A stretch of 50,098 nt of DNA. It comes from Synechococcaceae cyanobacterium SM2_3_1. GTDB lineage: Bacteria; Cyanobacteriota; Cyanobacteriia; Thermostichales; Thermostichaceae. Shown one piece after another: positions 37,867 through 46,149 of the stretch. The DNA lies in assembly GCA_012030715.1 (NCBI GenBank), contig JAAUUJ010000008.1, positions 1 to 50,098 on the forward strand, written 5' to 3'. A program made the translations under genes and the position numbers. The notes under the pieces were generated by a model. The model did no database searches, was not told the DNA's origin, and was given only the letters and a program-made list of their open reading frames with translations. The first letter of the stretch is position 1. Each line of letters begins with the position of its first letter.

Positions 37867-39231
37867 ATGACTCGGCCGCACCGGATCAGCAGATCTATCA
37901 GGTTTTCAGTTGCAGCGATCACCGCTTCGATGGTTGGGTTAATAGGGTGCTCACAATCTAATTCTGTTGCCGTCGAACCGTCTGCGCTTGAGACTGCAAC
38001 ACTCAGTCCCGATCACTCCACCGAGAGTTCTCTGCTCTTTAACGACCGATCTTCTGCTAGCTTTCGGGTACTGCAAAGAGATATTTTGATCAACGCAGAT
38101 CTCTGGACCAATACCCCCGAGATCCTGTCCGCTGGCTTTGGCTTTGATGGCATTTTGGGGATTCCTGCCCCGTTTAACCAGGTAACCGTGCGGGCCGCAG
38201 GGGGTACATGGAACAATGTAGCCTGTAGTGATGGCACCACAGAAGGCCGCACCTCCGCAGCCTCGGTCGCTGGGATCCGATTTGCCTTTGGCTTTGGCTC
38301 TACCTATGGTGATGGCCTGCCAGTAGTGTTCAGCTGGCCTGTTCTTCCCAGTACTGTGGATCGCACTGACTTCGAAATTGAACTCAATACAGGTGAAGTG
38401 ATCGTGCCGGATGCAGCCTCGATTACTCCCAACTTCGACTACAACGAACGCAACACCGTGGTCCTGGTTTCTCCAGATATTGGCAATCGCCTGCCTGTCT
38501 CTGATAGTAATGCCCGCTTCCCAGTACAAGTCAGGGTTGTGGCTGATGACACTCCTCTTATGCTGGTGGGTCCGGCGGGACCTGTCAGTGCCGTGGGCCT
38601 ATCTCGCAACAATACCGGTACCCCCTATGAAAGCGGACCTTTTCTAGTCGGAGCCAAACTCACTCAGATGAACGCGATCGGGGACGGAGGTCCTCAGTTG
38701 TTTGCAGGGGCTAGCAGCCCGAATGATGCCACCACCCTCTACGGCGATGCGGCGCAGTACCGTCTCCGGATCCTTACCTCTGGTGGATTTTCTCCGGATG
38801 GGGTGCAGGCGGTGCGTCCGAACGAATTTGAGCGTTATTTCCAACTGGAGGCAGCCCTGGATGATGGCTCGATCCTGCTTCTCACAGAAACGAACTTCCT
38901 CTATACCCTCGATGGTAATGATCTGCGGATCATTGGCCTGGCGGAACTGGGTCAGCCTGCCTCCATGTCTGCCTATGATGACTGCTATGACGAAGATGGG
39001 GACAACCAGATTGATATCGTTCTGGCTGGCGATGAGGAAGCCATGCGCCGCATCCGCAATGTGATTATTCCTGCCTCTGGAGCCTATTCTCCCTTCTTTA
39101 ACCCAGGGGGACCAGGAATGAATCCAACGCCAGGGGTTCGCTACACCGCACCAGGGCCTGCGGATGTAGAACCTGTAACCATTGCTATTGATGATCCTAT
39201 GGTGGTGAGTTATCCCCAGTTTTTGAACTGA
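37867..39231 (+). CDS. Predicted lipoprotein, function unknown
   Basis: A 454-residue protein with a basic start (MTRPHRISRSIRF), a hydrophobic stretch (SVAAITASMVGLIGC) and lipobox LIGC near residue 28. The mature part looks beta-rich, with many Gly, Asp, Asn and Pro and no transmembrane segment. Landmarks are NADLWTNTPEILSAGFGFDG, RFAFGFGSTYGDGLPVVFSWP, IIVPD-type strands and a DEDGDNQIDIVLAGDEE segment resembling a calcium loop. I do not recognise a family. The DxDGD segment and lipid anchor echo the Asp-rich lipoproteins at 12-16 kb, but there is no clear alignment. It stands between divergent cobH and a convergent toxin-antitoxin pair. Confidence 0.7.
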   Translation: MTRPHRISRSIRFSVAAITASMVGLIGCSQSNSVAVEPSALETATLSPDHSTESSLLFNDRSSASFRVLQRDILINADLWTNTPEILSAGFGFDGILGIPAPFNQVTVRAAGGTWNNVACSDGTTEGRTSAASVAGIRFAFGFGSTYGDGLPVVFSWPVLPSTVDRTDFEIELNTGEVIVPDAASITPNFDYNERNTVVLVSPDIGNRLPVSDSNARFPVQVRVVADDTPLMLVGPAGPVSAVGLSRNNTGTPYESGPFLVGAKLTQMNAIGDGGPQLFAGASSPNDATTLYGDAAQYRLRILTSGGFSPDGVQAVRPNEFERYFQLEAALDDGSILLLTETNFLYTLDGNDLRIIGLAELGQPASMSAYDDCYDEDGDNQIDIVLAGDEEAMRRIRNVIIPASGAYSPFFNPGGPGMNPTPGVRYTAPGPADVEPVTIAIDDPMVVSYPQFLN

Positions 39232-39307
39232 GATCTGACCGTAGCGTGACTATTTCCAACTGATCATGAGCCCCATCTCCTTCTTCATATACAGGAAACA
39301 GGGGGAA

Positions 39308-39742
39308 TCACAAAGTCTGAGAATAGCTGGACGTCGAAGTCTGTATTTTCAGGCTGTTGACGAGCCGCTGATCTTGGGTTAACAAAGGAGCTTTGCTTTG
39401 TTGTGAAAGGGCAACATAGCAAGCATCGTAGGCAGAAATACCATGAGCCACACTCAAGGAAAGGGCTTCCTGAATGAGCTCCACAGTGGGAGTTGAAGTG
39501 AAGCGAAGTAATTTGAGATCAACTAAGTTTGCCTGGGCTTCTGTACCGTCGTATAGCCGTGCGCGAATATATTTCCAGAAGATATTTGTGCATTCAACAA
39601 AAAACAAATCCGGAATGTGAAGATGAGCGTTTGGATCAGCGAGATGTGCAAAAAGCTGATCTACTTTTGGGGTTAGTGGCTCGATGATGAATTTCTTAAT
39701 GCCGACGCTGGCATCTACCACACACTTGAGGGAATTGGTCAT
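39308..39742 (-). CDS. PIN-domain ribonuclease toxin (VapC-like)
   Basis: A 144-residue PIN domain. The four acidic positions of the active site are visible: D in CVVDASVG, E in FFVECTNIF, D in SAYDACYVAL and D in LTQDQRL. Such toxins cut RNA and are held inactive by a partner antitoxin. The gene overlaps the upstream UPF0175 gene by ATGA, which fits translational coupling of a toxin-antitoxin pair. The tail (STSSYSQTL) is short and polar. Confidence 0.88.
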   Translation of the reverse strand: MTNSLKCVVDASVGIKKFIIEPLTPKVDQLFAHLADPNAHLHIPDLFFVECTNIFWKYIRARLYDGTEAQANLVDLKLLRFTSTPTVELIQEALSLSVAHGISAYDACYVALSQQSKAPLLTQDQRLVNSLKIQTSTSSYSQTL

Positions 39743-40107
39743 CGGGAACGATCTTCCTGAATCAAGGTTAGAGTGTCGGGCAAATGGTGTTGTGCAGGGG
39801 AGAATGTTCTGCGCTGTTCAATCCGTTTTAAGATTTCTGCCTGCGAAAGCCCTGCTTTTGTGTGATCTACACCATTGCTTTCTAAGGTAGCTAGGTTTTG
39901 CCAAAAACTTTCAATCTCGACGCGAATGGGAATTTTACGACTCCCTAATATGCGTTGAAACTCCAGTTGATTCATCTCTGCGAACTGGCTGGCTGTGCCC
40001 AAAGTAATCTTTTCCTGTTGAAATAACAGAATAGCAATTTCGAGTTTGAGATCGGCTTCAGTAATATGTGCCGTTTGTAGAAACTCATCAGGAATGACTA
40101 AACTCAT
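39739..40107 (-). CDS. UPF0175-family antitoxin
   Basis: The first gene of the toxin-antitoxin pair. The N-terminal ~65 residues match UPF0175: MSLVIPDEFLQTAHITEADL, then LEIAILLFQQEKITLGTASQFAEMNQLEFQRILGSRKIPI, a ribbon and helix-turn-helix-like DNA-binding fold. The C-terminal ~55 residues (TLESNGVDHTKAGLSQAEILKRIEQRR and after) are longer than in most members and probably wrap the PIN toxin. Likely autoregulated, but no operator was identified. Confidence 0.8.
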   Translation of the reverse strand: MSLVIPDEFLQTAHITEADLKLEIAILLFQQEKITLGTASQFAEMNQLEFQRILGSRKIPIRVEIESFWQNLATLESNGVDHTKAGLSQAEILKRIEQRRTFSPAQHHLPDTLTLIQEDRSR

Positions 40108-40124
40108 CGGCCTAACCCTGTTGT

Positions 40125-40271
40125 TTATCGAAAATGTCTGGATACGATGAGCCTGCTGATCCCCGCTATTTCTCGAATTTCAGCAAGTTCAGTATCGATG
40201 CTGGCACAGACCATAGAGTGGTTTGCCGGAATAGGGCCATCACTCTCAACATCCACAACCACAATAGACAT
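40125..40271 (-). pseudogene. Truncated DEDD-type 3'-5' exonuclease, N-terminus only
   Basis: A 48-codon frame from ATG 40271 opens MSIVVVDVESDGPIPANHSM, which fits the start of a DEDDh exonuclease (first Asp and Glu of the DxE motif in VDVESDG). After MVC the match ends, and the frame reads ASIDTELAEIREIAGIS and stops. The remaining ~150 codons of such a protein are absent. It lies upstream of the antitoxin gene on the same strand. The rest of the 40,108-40,428 stretch holds no other gene that I can support. This is a remnant, or the result of an assembly join. Confidence 0.5.
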
Positions 40272-40428
40272 GTCAATCTCCAATCAAAACGCCATCAAAG
40301 CCTGAACCCGCTAGTCTTCCCCACCGATTCACATCAACTGATCCCTCAAGTTAGGCCGTAAGATTGAGGAATTCCTGTGTTTGGTTAACACCTCTAAGGA
40401 TGTCTCTCTTCCCCTTGAGATCATCATC

Positions 40429-41915
40429 ATGAACCTGCCTAAGATCACCGCCATTCTCTGTGCCTCCAGCCTCACCCTGATGATCCCCATCTTTAAGGCC
40501 GCTGGAGAGCCTCGTTTACCCTTGATCAACCCACAGCAGGTGAAATCGACTGGGCGAACCAGAGCTGGCAGACCTATGTGGTGGAAGTGCCTGAGGATGC
40601 CATTGCTATTACCCTCACCCTAGAGGATGCCCCCGTGGATCTGGATCTCTATGCCAGGTTTGGGGAAGCGATGGAGGACTATACGCAGGCGGATCACTCG
40701 GCTACCAGTATTTACTTCAACGATATGCTGCGGATCTCGCGCTACGACTACCCAGCCCTGGAAAGCGGACGCTACTACATTGATGTGGCTTATCCCTTTC
40801 CCGAGGAAGAACCGATTGTGGGGAAGCAACGCCTGGAGACCATTCCCTTTTCCTTAACCGCCTCCCTGATCCGCTCCCGTGTTGATGCCACCCTGGACCC
40901 CGATCAACGCTATGCCGCTGTTACCAATCAAGAGGATGGGTTCTTTCGCACGTTTGTGGTGAATGTTCCCCCCGAGGCCAGCACCCTGCGCATTGATCTG
41001 GATGAAGTCAACAGCGACATGGATCTCTATGCTCGCTTTAACGCCCAGATTGTCAGTATTGAGGATGCGGATCATGAGGCTCTCTCGATCCTGGGACGGG
41101 AAACCTTAATCATTGACCAAGACTCTCAACCTCCGCTCCAATCCGGTCCCTGGTACATCAATGTCTTTGATCCGTTTCAACTGGGTCCCGTGCCGTTTGC
41201 AGTCTATGCCAGCTTTAGTGCCGATCCACCCCAGGCATTGCTGAATATCCCTGCTCTTGAGATCGCCACCGATCCTCAGGAACTGGCGGTACAGGCCAAT
41301 GTGCAGATCAGCCTTCCAGATGGATCCGGCAGTGGCACCCTGGTTTCACCCGATGGCCTGATCCTGACCAACTATCACGTCGTGGAAACGGCAGCAGGAG
41401 CAGTGGCCGAAGGGGATGATCTGGTGATCAGTCTGACCATGGATCCGCGTAAACCCCCTCTGGAATTATTCCGGGCTCAGGTGGTCGCTGCCGATGAGTC
41501 GCTGGATCTGGCGCTGGTGGAGATCACCTCCGGCCTTTATCGCCAACCCTTACCGGAGAACTACCCCCTGCCCTACCTACAATTGGGGGATGCAGAGGCC
41601 CTGACGATTGGCAGTCCGATCACGATCCTGGGGTTTCCGGCAGCAGGAGGCACAGGCAGTCGCACCAGTGTCACCTTGACGCGGGGGGTGATAAGTGGGT
41701 TCGACACCGCTGACATTGGATCGGTGATCAAGACCGACGCTGATATTAGCAGTGGCAATTCCGGGGGGGCCGCCCTCGATGGATCGTTTCGCCTGGTGGG
41801 AGTGCCCACCTTTGTGGTGCCTGAGTACGATGGCAATGCCCAGATCGGCTACATTCACCCCATCAGTTTGTTGCCCGCCGAGTGGACGCAGATGATCGCG
41901 GAGCGGCAGGAATAG
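40429..41915 (+). CDS. Secreted trypsin-like (S1C) serine protease with PPC-like domains (frameshifted)
   Basis: An exported protease of about 495 residues. ATG 40429 gives a signal peptide, MNLPKITAILCASSLTLMIPIFKAA. The frame breaks between about 40494 and 40512; one added base restores SFTLDQPTAGEIDWANQSWQ. Two pre-peptidase-like beta-sandwich domains follow (about 30-140 and 150-265), both with the DLDLYARFG/DMDLYARFN signature. The protease domain has the triad His in ILTNYHVVETA, Asp in LDLALVEI and Ser in SSGNSGGAAL, all intact. No PDZ domain is visible after it, unlike HtrA/Deg. A periplasmic or extracellular role is likely. It stands apart from obvious partner genes. Confidence 0.87.
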
Positions 41916-42058
41916 AAACGAGATCCTCGAACACAGGAAACCCAACACTGACCTACGCATAATTACTGAATATAACCAGCATTCGTGTAGTTGTTTTACA
42001 TGGGCAGATCCGGTGAAATACAGATAAGGCTGATTATTGTCATTATCGAGGATCGCAG

Positions 42059-42514
42059 ATGGTTATTCTTGAGTACAGCGAAACCAACCATAACTTTGTC
42101 GCCTGGACTCCCCTTGGCCTGGTGCCTGCCATCCACTTCCAAAACCGCTATTTCGTGATCCAGAAGGCTTTCCGGAGACTACAAGAGGCAGTGAAAGATT
42201 GTCGAGCACAGGTCGAGAATGGATTTATCAGTCTGGTGGTGCAGTACGGTGATCGTGCGGAAGTCTGGTCGCAGGTGGCGGATCATGTACGGGTGCAGAC
42301 TCAACCCCAGCCTGCTCCTCAGCTTAAGCCTCGTTCTGTATCATTCAGAGGACAAAAAGCAAGCCTCACTGGTTCTGCGAAGAAGCGATCCCAACCTGTG
42401 TGCTTTCGGGGGCAGCAGTCCGACTTGATCGGAGATACCCACAAGCCAATTCTACTGCCAGAGACATTCTTCTACCGTGGACAAATGGTTTCTGGAAGTT
42501 TAGTGAGATCCTAG
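42059..42514 (+). CDS. Hypothetical protein with FRGQ-type repeats
   Basis: A 151-residue protein. The first ~80 residues (MVILEYSETNHNFVAWTPLG, QKAFRRLQEAVKDCRAQVEN) form a folded-looking mixed region. The second half holds three short repeats about 30 residues apart: SFRGQKASLTG, CFRGQQSDLIG and FYRGQMVSG. The pattern is reminiscent of the cyanobacterial DUF4278 YRG motif, but I cannot confirm membership. No signal peptide. It ends 4 bases inside the convergent Uma2 gene. Confidence 0.65.
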   Translation: MVILEYSETNHNFVAWTPLGLVPAIHFQNRYFVIQKAFRRLQEAVKDCRAQVENGFISLVVQYGDRAEVWSQVADHVRVQTQPQPAPQLKPRSVSFRGQKASLTGSAKKRSQPVCFRGQQSDLIGDTHKPILLPETFFYRGQMVSGSLVRS

Positions 42515-43353
42515 AGATCCTCTGGATCCACACCCAATTCTCGCAATCGCTGCGCCAGTCGTTCGGCTTTCAGTTGAGCCTCTTCCTTCGCCAGTCGTTC
42601 TATCTCTGCCTGCTGTTCAGCTTTCTCTGTATCAGTGAGAAACCAGATTCCTGCCTGATCACACCAGCGCAACCAGGAACCCGTCACTCCCTCAAAGATT
42701 CCCTGCCAGAGGCCAAGGCCAAGATTGAGATCCGCCATCCAAACGAAGGGATTCTCAGGGTGCAAAGGTTGCTCTTCATATTGACCTCCGATCAGCTTAA
42801 AGTAGCGCAGACCCTCAGTGTAGCGACTGTAAACTAGATAATGAGGAACCCGTAGATACTGCTCATACACCTCTAACTTATTGGGAGTCTTGGGGATTAC
42901 AGTCTGGCCAACTGCTGACTGGGGGTCTGGAATCCGATCACTCTCCTGATAAAATCTTCCCAGATCCTCGCGCTCAGTTTTTGGCGAAAGAAACTCGATC
43001 ACAATCCTGGGGGACTGACCTTCCTGCCAGACCACATAGCTGCGTCGCCATTCACCACCTTCATAAAGGCGTGGGACATTGACAGCCAGAAACCAGTCAG
43101 GACGCTTATGCCACAAGGGATGGCGGGCATCGTAGTAGAGATTGAGATCGGATCCTGTGAACCAGCTGTCACGGCTGTAATCTGTAAGCGAAAGTGTGCG
43201 GCTAAGGAGCTGCGGCTGCAGATCATGATATTCGTCAGGCAAGCCCGGTTCCTCAGGAAACTCGCTGGGCAGATCGTACATACTGGGCAGAACCTCCCGA
43301 GGTGGCCGGGGAGGATCGGTTTGGGGAATGGAATGACCCGTTAAGTTGATCAT
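42511..43353 (-). CDS. Uma2-family endonuclease-like protein
   Basis: A member of the cyanobacterial Uma2 (DUF820) family with a PD-(D/E)XK nuclease-like fold. ATG 43353 gives MINLTGHSIPQTDPPRPPRE and overlaps the upstream Uma2 stop by ATGA; the frame is open to 43410 but the extension is not family-like. Visible elements are LNLYYDARHPLWHKRPDWFLAV, PRIVIEFLSPKTEREDLG (the conserved D/E-rich core strand) and NKLEVYEQYLRVPHYLVYSRY. The last ~40 residues are a charged coiled coil (EKAEQQAEIERLAKEEAQL), common in this subgroup. About 280 residues. Biological role unclear. Confidence 0.88.
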   Translation of the reverse strand: MINLTGHSIPQTDPPRPPREVLPSMYDLPSEFPEEPGLPDEYHDLQPQLLSRTLSLTDYSRDSWFTGSDLNLYYDARHPLWHKRPDWFLAVNVPRLYEGGEWRRSYVVWQEGQSPRIVIEFLSPKTEREDLGRFYQESDRIPDPQSAVGQTVIPKTPNKLEVYEQYLRVPHYLVYSRYTEGLRYFKLIGGQYEEQPLHPENPFVWMADLNLGLGLWQGIFEGVTGSWLRWCDQAGIWFLTDTEKAEQQAEIERLAKEEAQLKAERLAQRLRELGVDPEDL

Positions 43354-43606
43354 GGCAAGTCCGACAGGTAATGATCCAGAGCCTCTAGGAGCTGATCCAT
43401 AAACGGGCAATCGGACAGGTAAACCCAGGGAAGAGTGGAGACTTCAACTGATCTTCACCAAGATAGGTTCCCACTAGCCGATCACGACTTGCCTTGCGGG
43501 ATCCAGGGCTGAGAACTTCGATGATCAACTCCGGCGCACTGTGTAACTTGCCATCATCCGGCATCAATGCCAGATCGGAAGCAGTAAATCGGTGAGTCAC
43601 AGTCAT
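43350..43606 (-). pseudogene. Uma2-family gene with internal deletions
   Basis: The start (MTVTHRFTASDLALMPDDGK) and the core strand (APELIIEVLSPGSRKASRDR) of a Uma2 protein are joined directly, and the core is joined directly to the C-terminal VGTYLGEDQLKSPLFPGF. Roughly 80-100 residues of a typical ~190 are missing, at two joints, both leaving the frame open. A further one-base loss at the A3 run 43401-43403 shifts the tail; restoring it gives RLFMDQLLEALDHYLSDLP and a stop that overlaps the next Uma2 start as ATGA. The normal coupling suggests a tandem Uma2 pair in the organism. Collapse of similar sequences during assembly is a possible cause. Confidence 0.7.
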
Positions 43607-43707
43607 GATCTGTATTAGCCTTCTTTAGGCTCATGCTATCAAACGAAGTTCTAACCCTTCTCGTAGTAGGCTGGTGCTGAGATCTATACACGACCACAAG
43701 GACACCT

Positions 43708-44526
43708 ATGACACAACCGATTGCCCTGGTTACGGGTGCCTCTGGAGGGATCGGGAAAGCGATTACTGAGACGCTGGCTGCAAATGGCTTTTATGTTTTT
43801 GCTGCTGCCCGGCGTATGGATCGGCTGGAAAATTTACGTTCCAACTCCATTGAACCCCTGAAGTTAGATGTCACCGATCCGGACACCATTAAGGACGCGA
43901 TCCAGCAGATTCAGGCTACAAAAGGGCGCATTGATGTCCTGGTGAATAATGCTGGCTACGGACTCTACGGAACCCTTGAGGGTCTGCAACTAGAACAGAT
44001 CCGGCGTCAGTTTGATGTCAATGTTTTTGGTCTCGGCCAGATCACCCAAGCGGTTCTACCCCTGATGCGATCTCAACAAAGTGGCATGATTGTCAACATT
44101 GCCTCAATCGTTGGCAAAGTATCTCTGCCGTTTGCGGGCTGGTATTCGGCCTCGAAACATGCAGTTGAAGCTCTGTCAGATGCCCTGCGTCTCGAGGTGA
44201 AACCCTTCGGGATCAAGGTGATTGTGATTGAGCCTGGTGCGATCAAAACTGAGTTTGATGATGTGGCCCTGGAAACGCTTGAGCAAAGCAATGATCCGGA
44301 GGCATACAAACCTTACAAACAGCGTTTTCGTCAACTCGTTGAAGACTCTTATCGCGATGCCCCTGGTCCAGAGATCATCGCCCAAACAGTTCTCAAGGCC
44401 GTCCAATCGCCTCAACCCAAACCCCGTTATGCCATACCCTTGAGTGCCCAGATCTTGATCTGGGGACGACAACTGCTGGGGGAACAATTTCTGGATTCTG
44501 TGATCGGAAGTCAGTTGCGGAAGTGA
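43708..44526 (+). CDS. Short-chain dehydrogenase/reductase (SDR)
   Basis: A 272-residue classical SDR. The NAD(P)-binding TGASGGIGKAI is at residues 10-20, with AAARRMDRL following; the arginines favour NADP. NNAGYG is near residue 90, the catalytic Ser in IVNIASIVG and the YxxxK pair in YSASKHAVE. The EPGAIKTEF segment closes the cofactor site. The overall sequence resembles the oxidoreductases with a C-terminal ~40-residue extension (PRYAIPLSAQILIWGRQLLG). Substrate unknown. ATG 43708 has AAGGA upstream. Confidence 0.92.
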   Translation: MTQPIALVTGASGGIGKAITETLAANGFYVFAAARRMDRLENLRSNSIEPLKLDVTDPDTIKDAIQQIQATKGRIDVLVNNAGYGLYGTLEGLQLEQIRRQFDVNVFGLGQITQAVLPLMRSQQSGMIVNIASIVGKVSLPFAGWYSASKHAVEALSDALRLEVKPFGIKVIVIEPGAIKTEFDDVALETLEQSNDPEAYKPYKQRFRQLVEDSYRDAPGPEIIAQTVLKAVQSPQPKPRYAIPLSAQILIWGRQLLGEQFLDSVIGSQLRK

Positions 44527-44592
44527 GGAGTAGGATCAACCTCAGGATCACCCCGACTCCACCTGCGCCATCAACCCTTTTATACAGCCCTT

Positions 44593-45693
44593 TCAGGCAA
44601 AGGAAATAATCAGGTACTGATCCTGAAATTTGGCACCACTCACCTGTCGTCCGGCCAGAGCATCAGGGAGAAACAGGTTCCGGCGCTGATCCCCTGCCGT
44701 GATCGTGATTTCCGGTCCCGACTGGCTCAGTTCAATTTGGGATTTGTTGAATCCAGGAATAAACAACTTCACTACCCGTGCCTGTGCATCGATTGACAGG
44801 GGGGGCGGCACCGAGGGACCGCTAAACACGTTGCTGACAGCCTCCTCCAGGACTGCCCAATCCTCTTGCCTTTGGGGGAGGCGTTGTAACGGCAGGGGAG
44901 CAAAGTCACTGTCATTCACCGTCCCCTCCGCCATGGGAGTAACAAGAACACTGCCCACACTCAGCCCGATCATCTGAGCACTGCCCCAGAGCCAGCGCGC
45001 GGTTTTGACAGCCACGGGATCGGCGGTGGTCACGAGATGGGCCTGTACACGGCTGGGATTGGCCAGGGCTTGACGTCCTTCCTCCAGAAACCCCTGCATT
45101 CCCCCCAACTGATTGGGTAACTCATCCAGAGACGGCACCTCAACATTGGAGGTAGCCCGCAGCACAGGCTCGGCAAAGGGACGCAAACTCTTGGCCAGAT
45201 CCGAATCCAGGAAAGCCTTGGAGCCGCGACGACCGTACCAGCCTGCCACCTCCGGCACCCCCAGCATCCGCAGCAGCATCAGATCCCCGGATCCATCGAA
45301 AACAATACAGTCGTACTGGCCTTCAGCATCGAAGCGGCGCAGGACATCCAGGGCCAGCACCTGATCCATTCCTGGCAACACCGCCAGTTCCTGACCGTAG
45401 ATTTCCTTGAAAAAAGGTGTGCGCAGGTACTGGGCCTCCAGTTCTTTCACCTGGGTCCAGTTTTGTTCTAAAAGGGCGGTAGATCGCAGTTGCAGAGCAT
45501 TTAAATTGGCGGCTACAGCCACTGGATCCGTCGAGAGGGAAACCCCCATCAAGCCTTCCAGACTGGGACCTCCACCTTGATGCCCAACTAACAACACACG
45601 TTTGCCTCGTTGAGCTGCTGCCCGAGCTACCGCAACCGCAACCGTGGATCGGCCCGTGCCGCCCTTGCCCAAAAATGTGAGTATCTGGCTCAT
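44593..45693 (-). CDS. Get3d-type ArsA/Get3 ATPase with alpha-crystallin tail
   Basis: A 366-residue member of the Get3/ArsA family in the form found in cyanobacteria and plastids. The P-loop is FLGKGGTGRST; the usual GK(S/T) lysine is replaced by Arg, while the signature lysine after the first Gly is kept. Switch-like DCIVFDGSGDLMLLRML follows. The classic Get3 CxxC zinc pair is absent. The last ~75 residues (RVVKLFIPGFNKSQIELSQSG ... EITITAGDQRRNLFLP) form an HSP20/alpha-crystallin-like domain, the mark of Get3d. The client is not firmly known; membrane-protein handling is suggested by homology. It follows khpA on the same strand after 139 bases. Confidence 0.87.
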   Translation of the reverse strand: MSQILTFLGKGGTGRSTVAVAVARAAAQRGKRVLLVGHQGGGPSLEGLMGVSLSTDPVAVAANLNALQLRSTALLEQNWTQVKELEAQYLRTPFFKEIYGQELAVLPGMDQVLALDVLRRFDAEGQYDCIVFDGSGDLMLLRMLGVPEVAGWYGRRGSKAFLDSDLAKSLRPFAEPVLRATSNVEVPSLDELPNQLGGMQGFLEEGRQALANPSRVQAHLVTTADPVAVKTARWLWGSAQMIGLSVGSVLVTPMAEGTVNDSDFAPLPLQRLPQRQEDWAVLEEAVSNVFSGPSVPPPLSIDAQARVVKLFIPGFNKSQIELSQSGPEITITAGDQRRNLFLPDALAGRQVSGAKFQDQYLIISFA

Positions 45694-45832
45694 ACAGTCC
45701 TCCCCGCTGAACTTTTGATGATCGGTGCTGTCACTGATTAGGCCTCAGCCTACACCAGAAGCCTGTCTGGCAACGAATCGGGCACTCCAGCCATCTCGGA
45801 ACAACAGTTCACAACGCAGTCTCTGGACCCAG

Positions 45833-46123
45833 TTAGGCCCAATCCCCTCGCCTGGAGGGGTGATCTGGTCTTGCCATTGGGTTATGGACCTCGACATTCA
45901 GGCGCTGACCTACCATCAAGGCAGACGAGATCAGAATCTGCCGGATCGCAGTCAGGGTCCGCCCCCCACGACCGAATACCCGTCCCTTATCCTGGTTGTC
46001 GAACGAAACCCGCACCCAGATCCGCCCTCCCCCACAGGTGGCCTCCAGATCAATATGAAGCGAGGCCGGGTCCTCGACTAGAGGCTCAATTAGCAAACGG
46101 GTCAACGTTGCATAGTCAGGCAT
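45833..46123 (-). CDS. khpA: KH-domain RNA-binding protein KhpA
   Basis: A small (96-residue) type II KH protein. The RNA-binding GxxG loop is seen as KGRVFGRGGRTLTAIRQIL, preceded by IWVRVSFDNQD. Homologues bind many RNAs, often as a dimer with a Jag-type KhpB partner. The gene lies 26 bases after rpsP on the same strand, a widely conserved order that supports the assignment. The C-terminal ~20 residues (NPMARPDHPSRRGDWA) are basic and flexible. Confidence 0.9.
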   Translation of the reverse strand: MPDYATLTRLLIEPLVEDPASLHIDLEATCGGGRIWVRVSFDNQDKGRVFGRGGRTLTAIRQILISSALMVGQRLNVEVHNPMARPDHPSRRGDWA

Positions 46124-46149
46124 GATCAGCCCTCAGATTCTGGTGCGAG

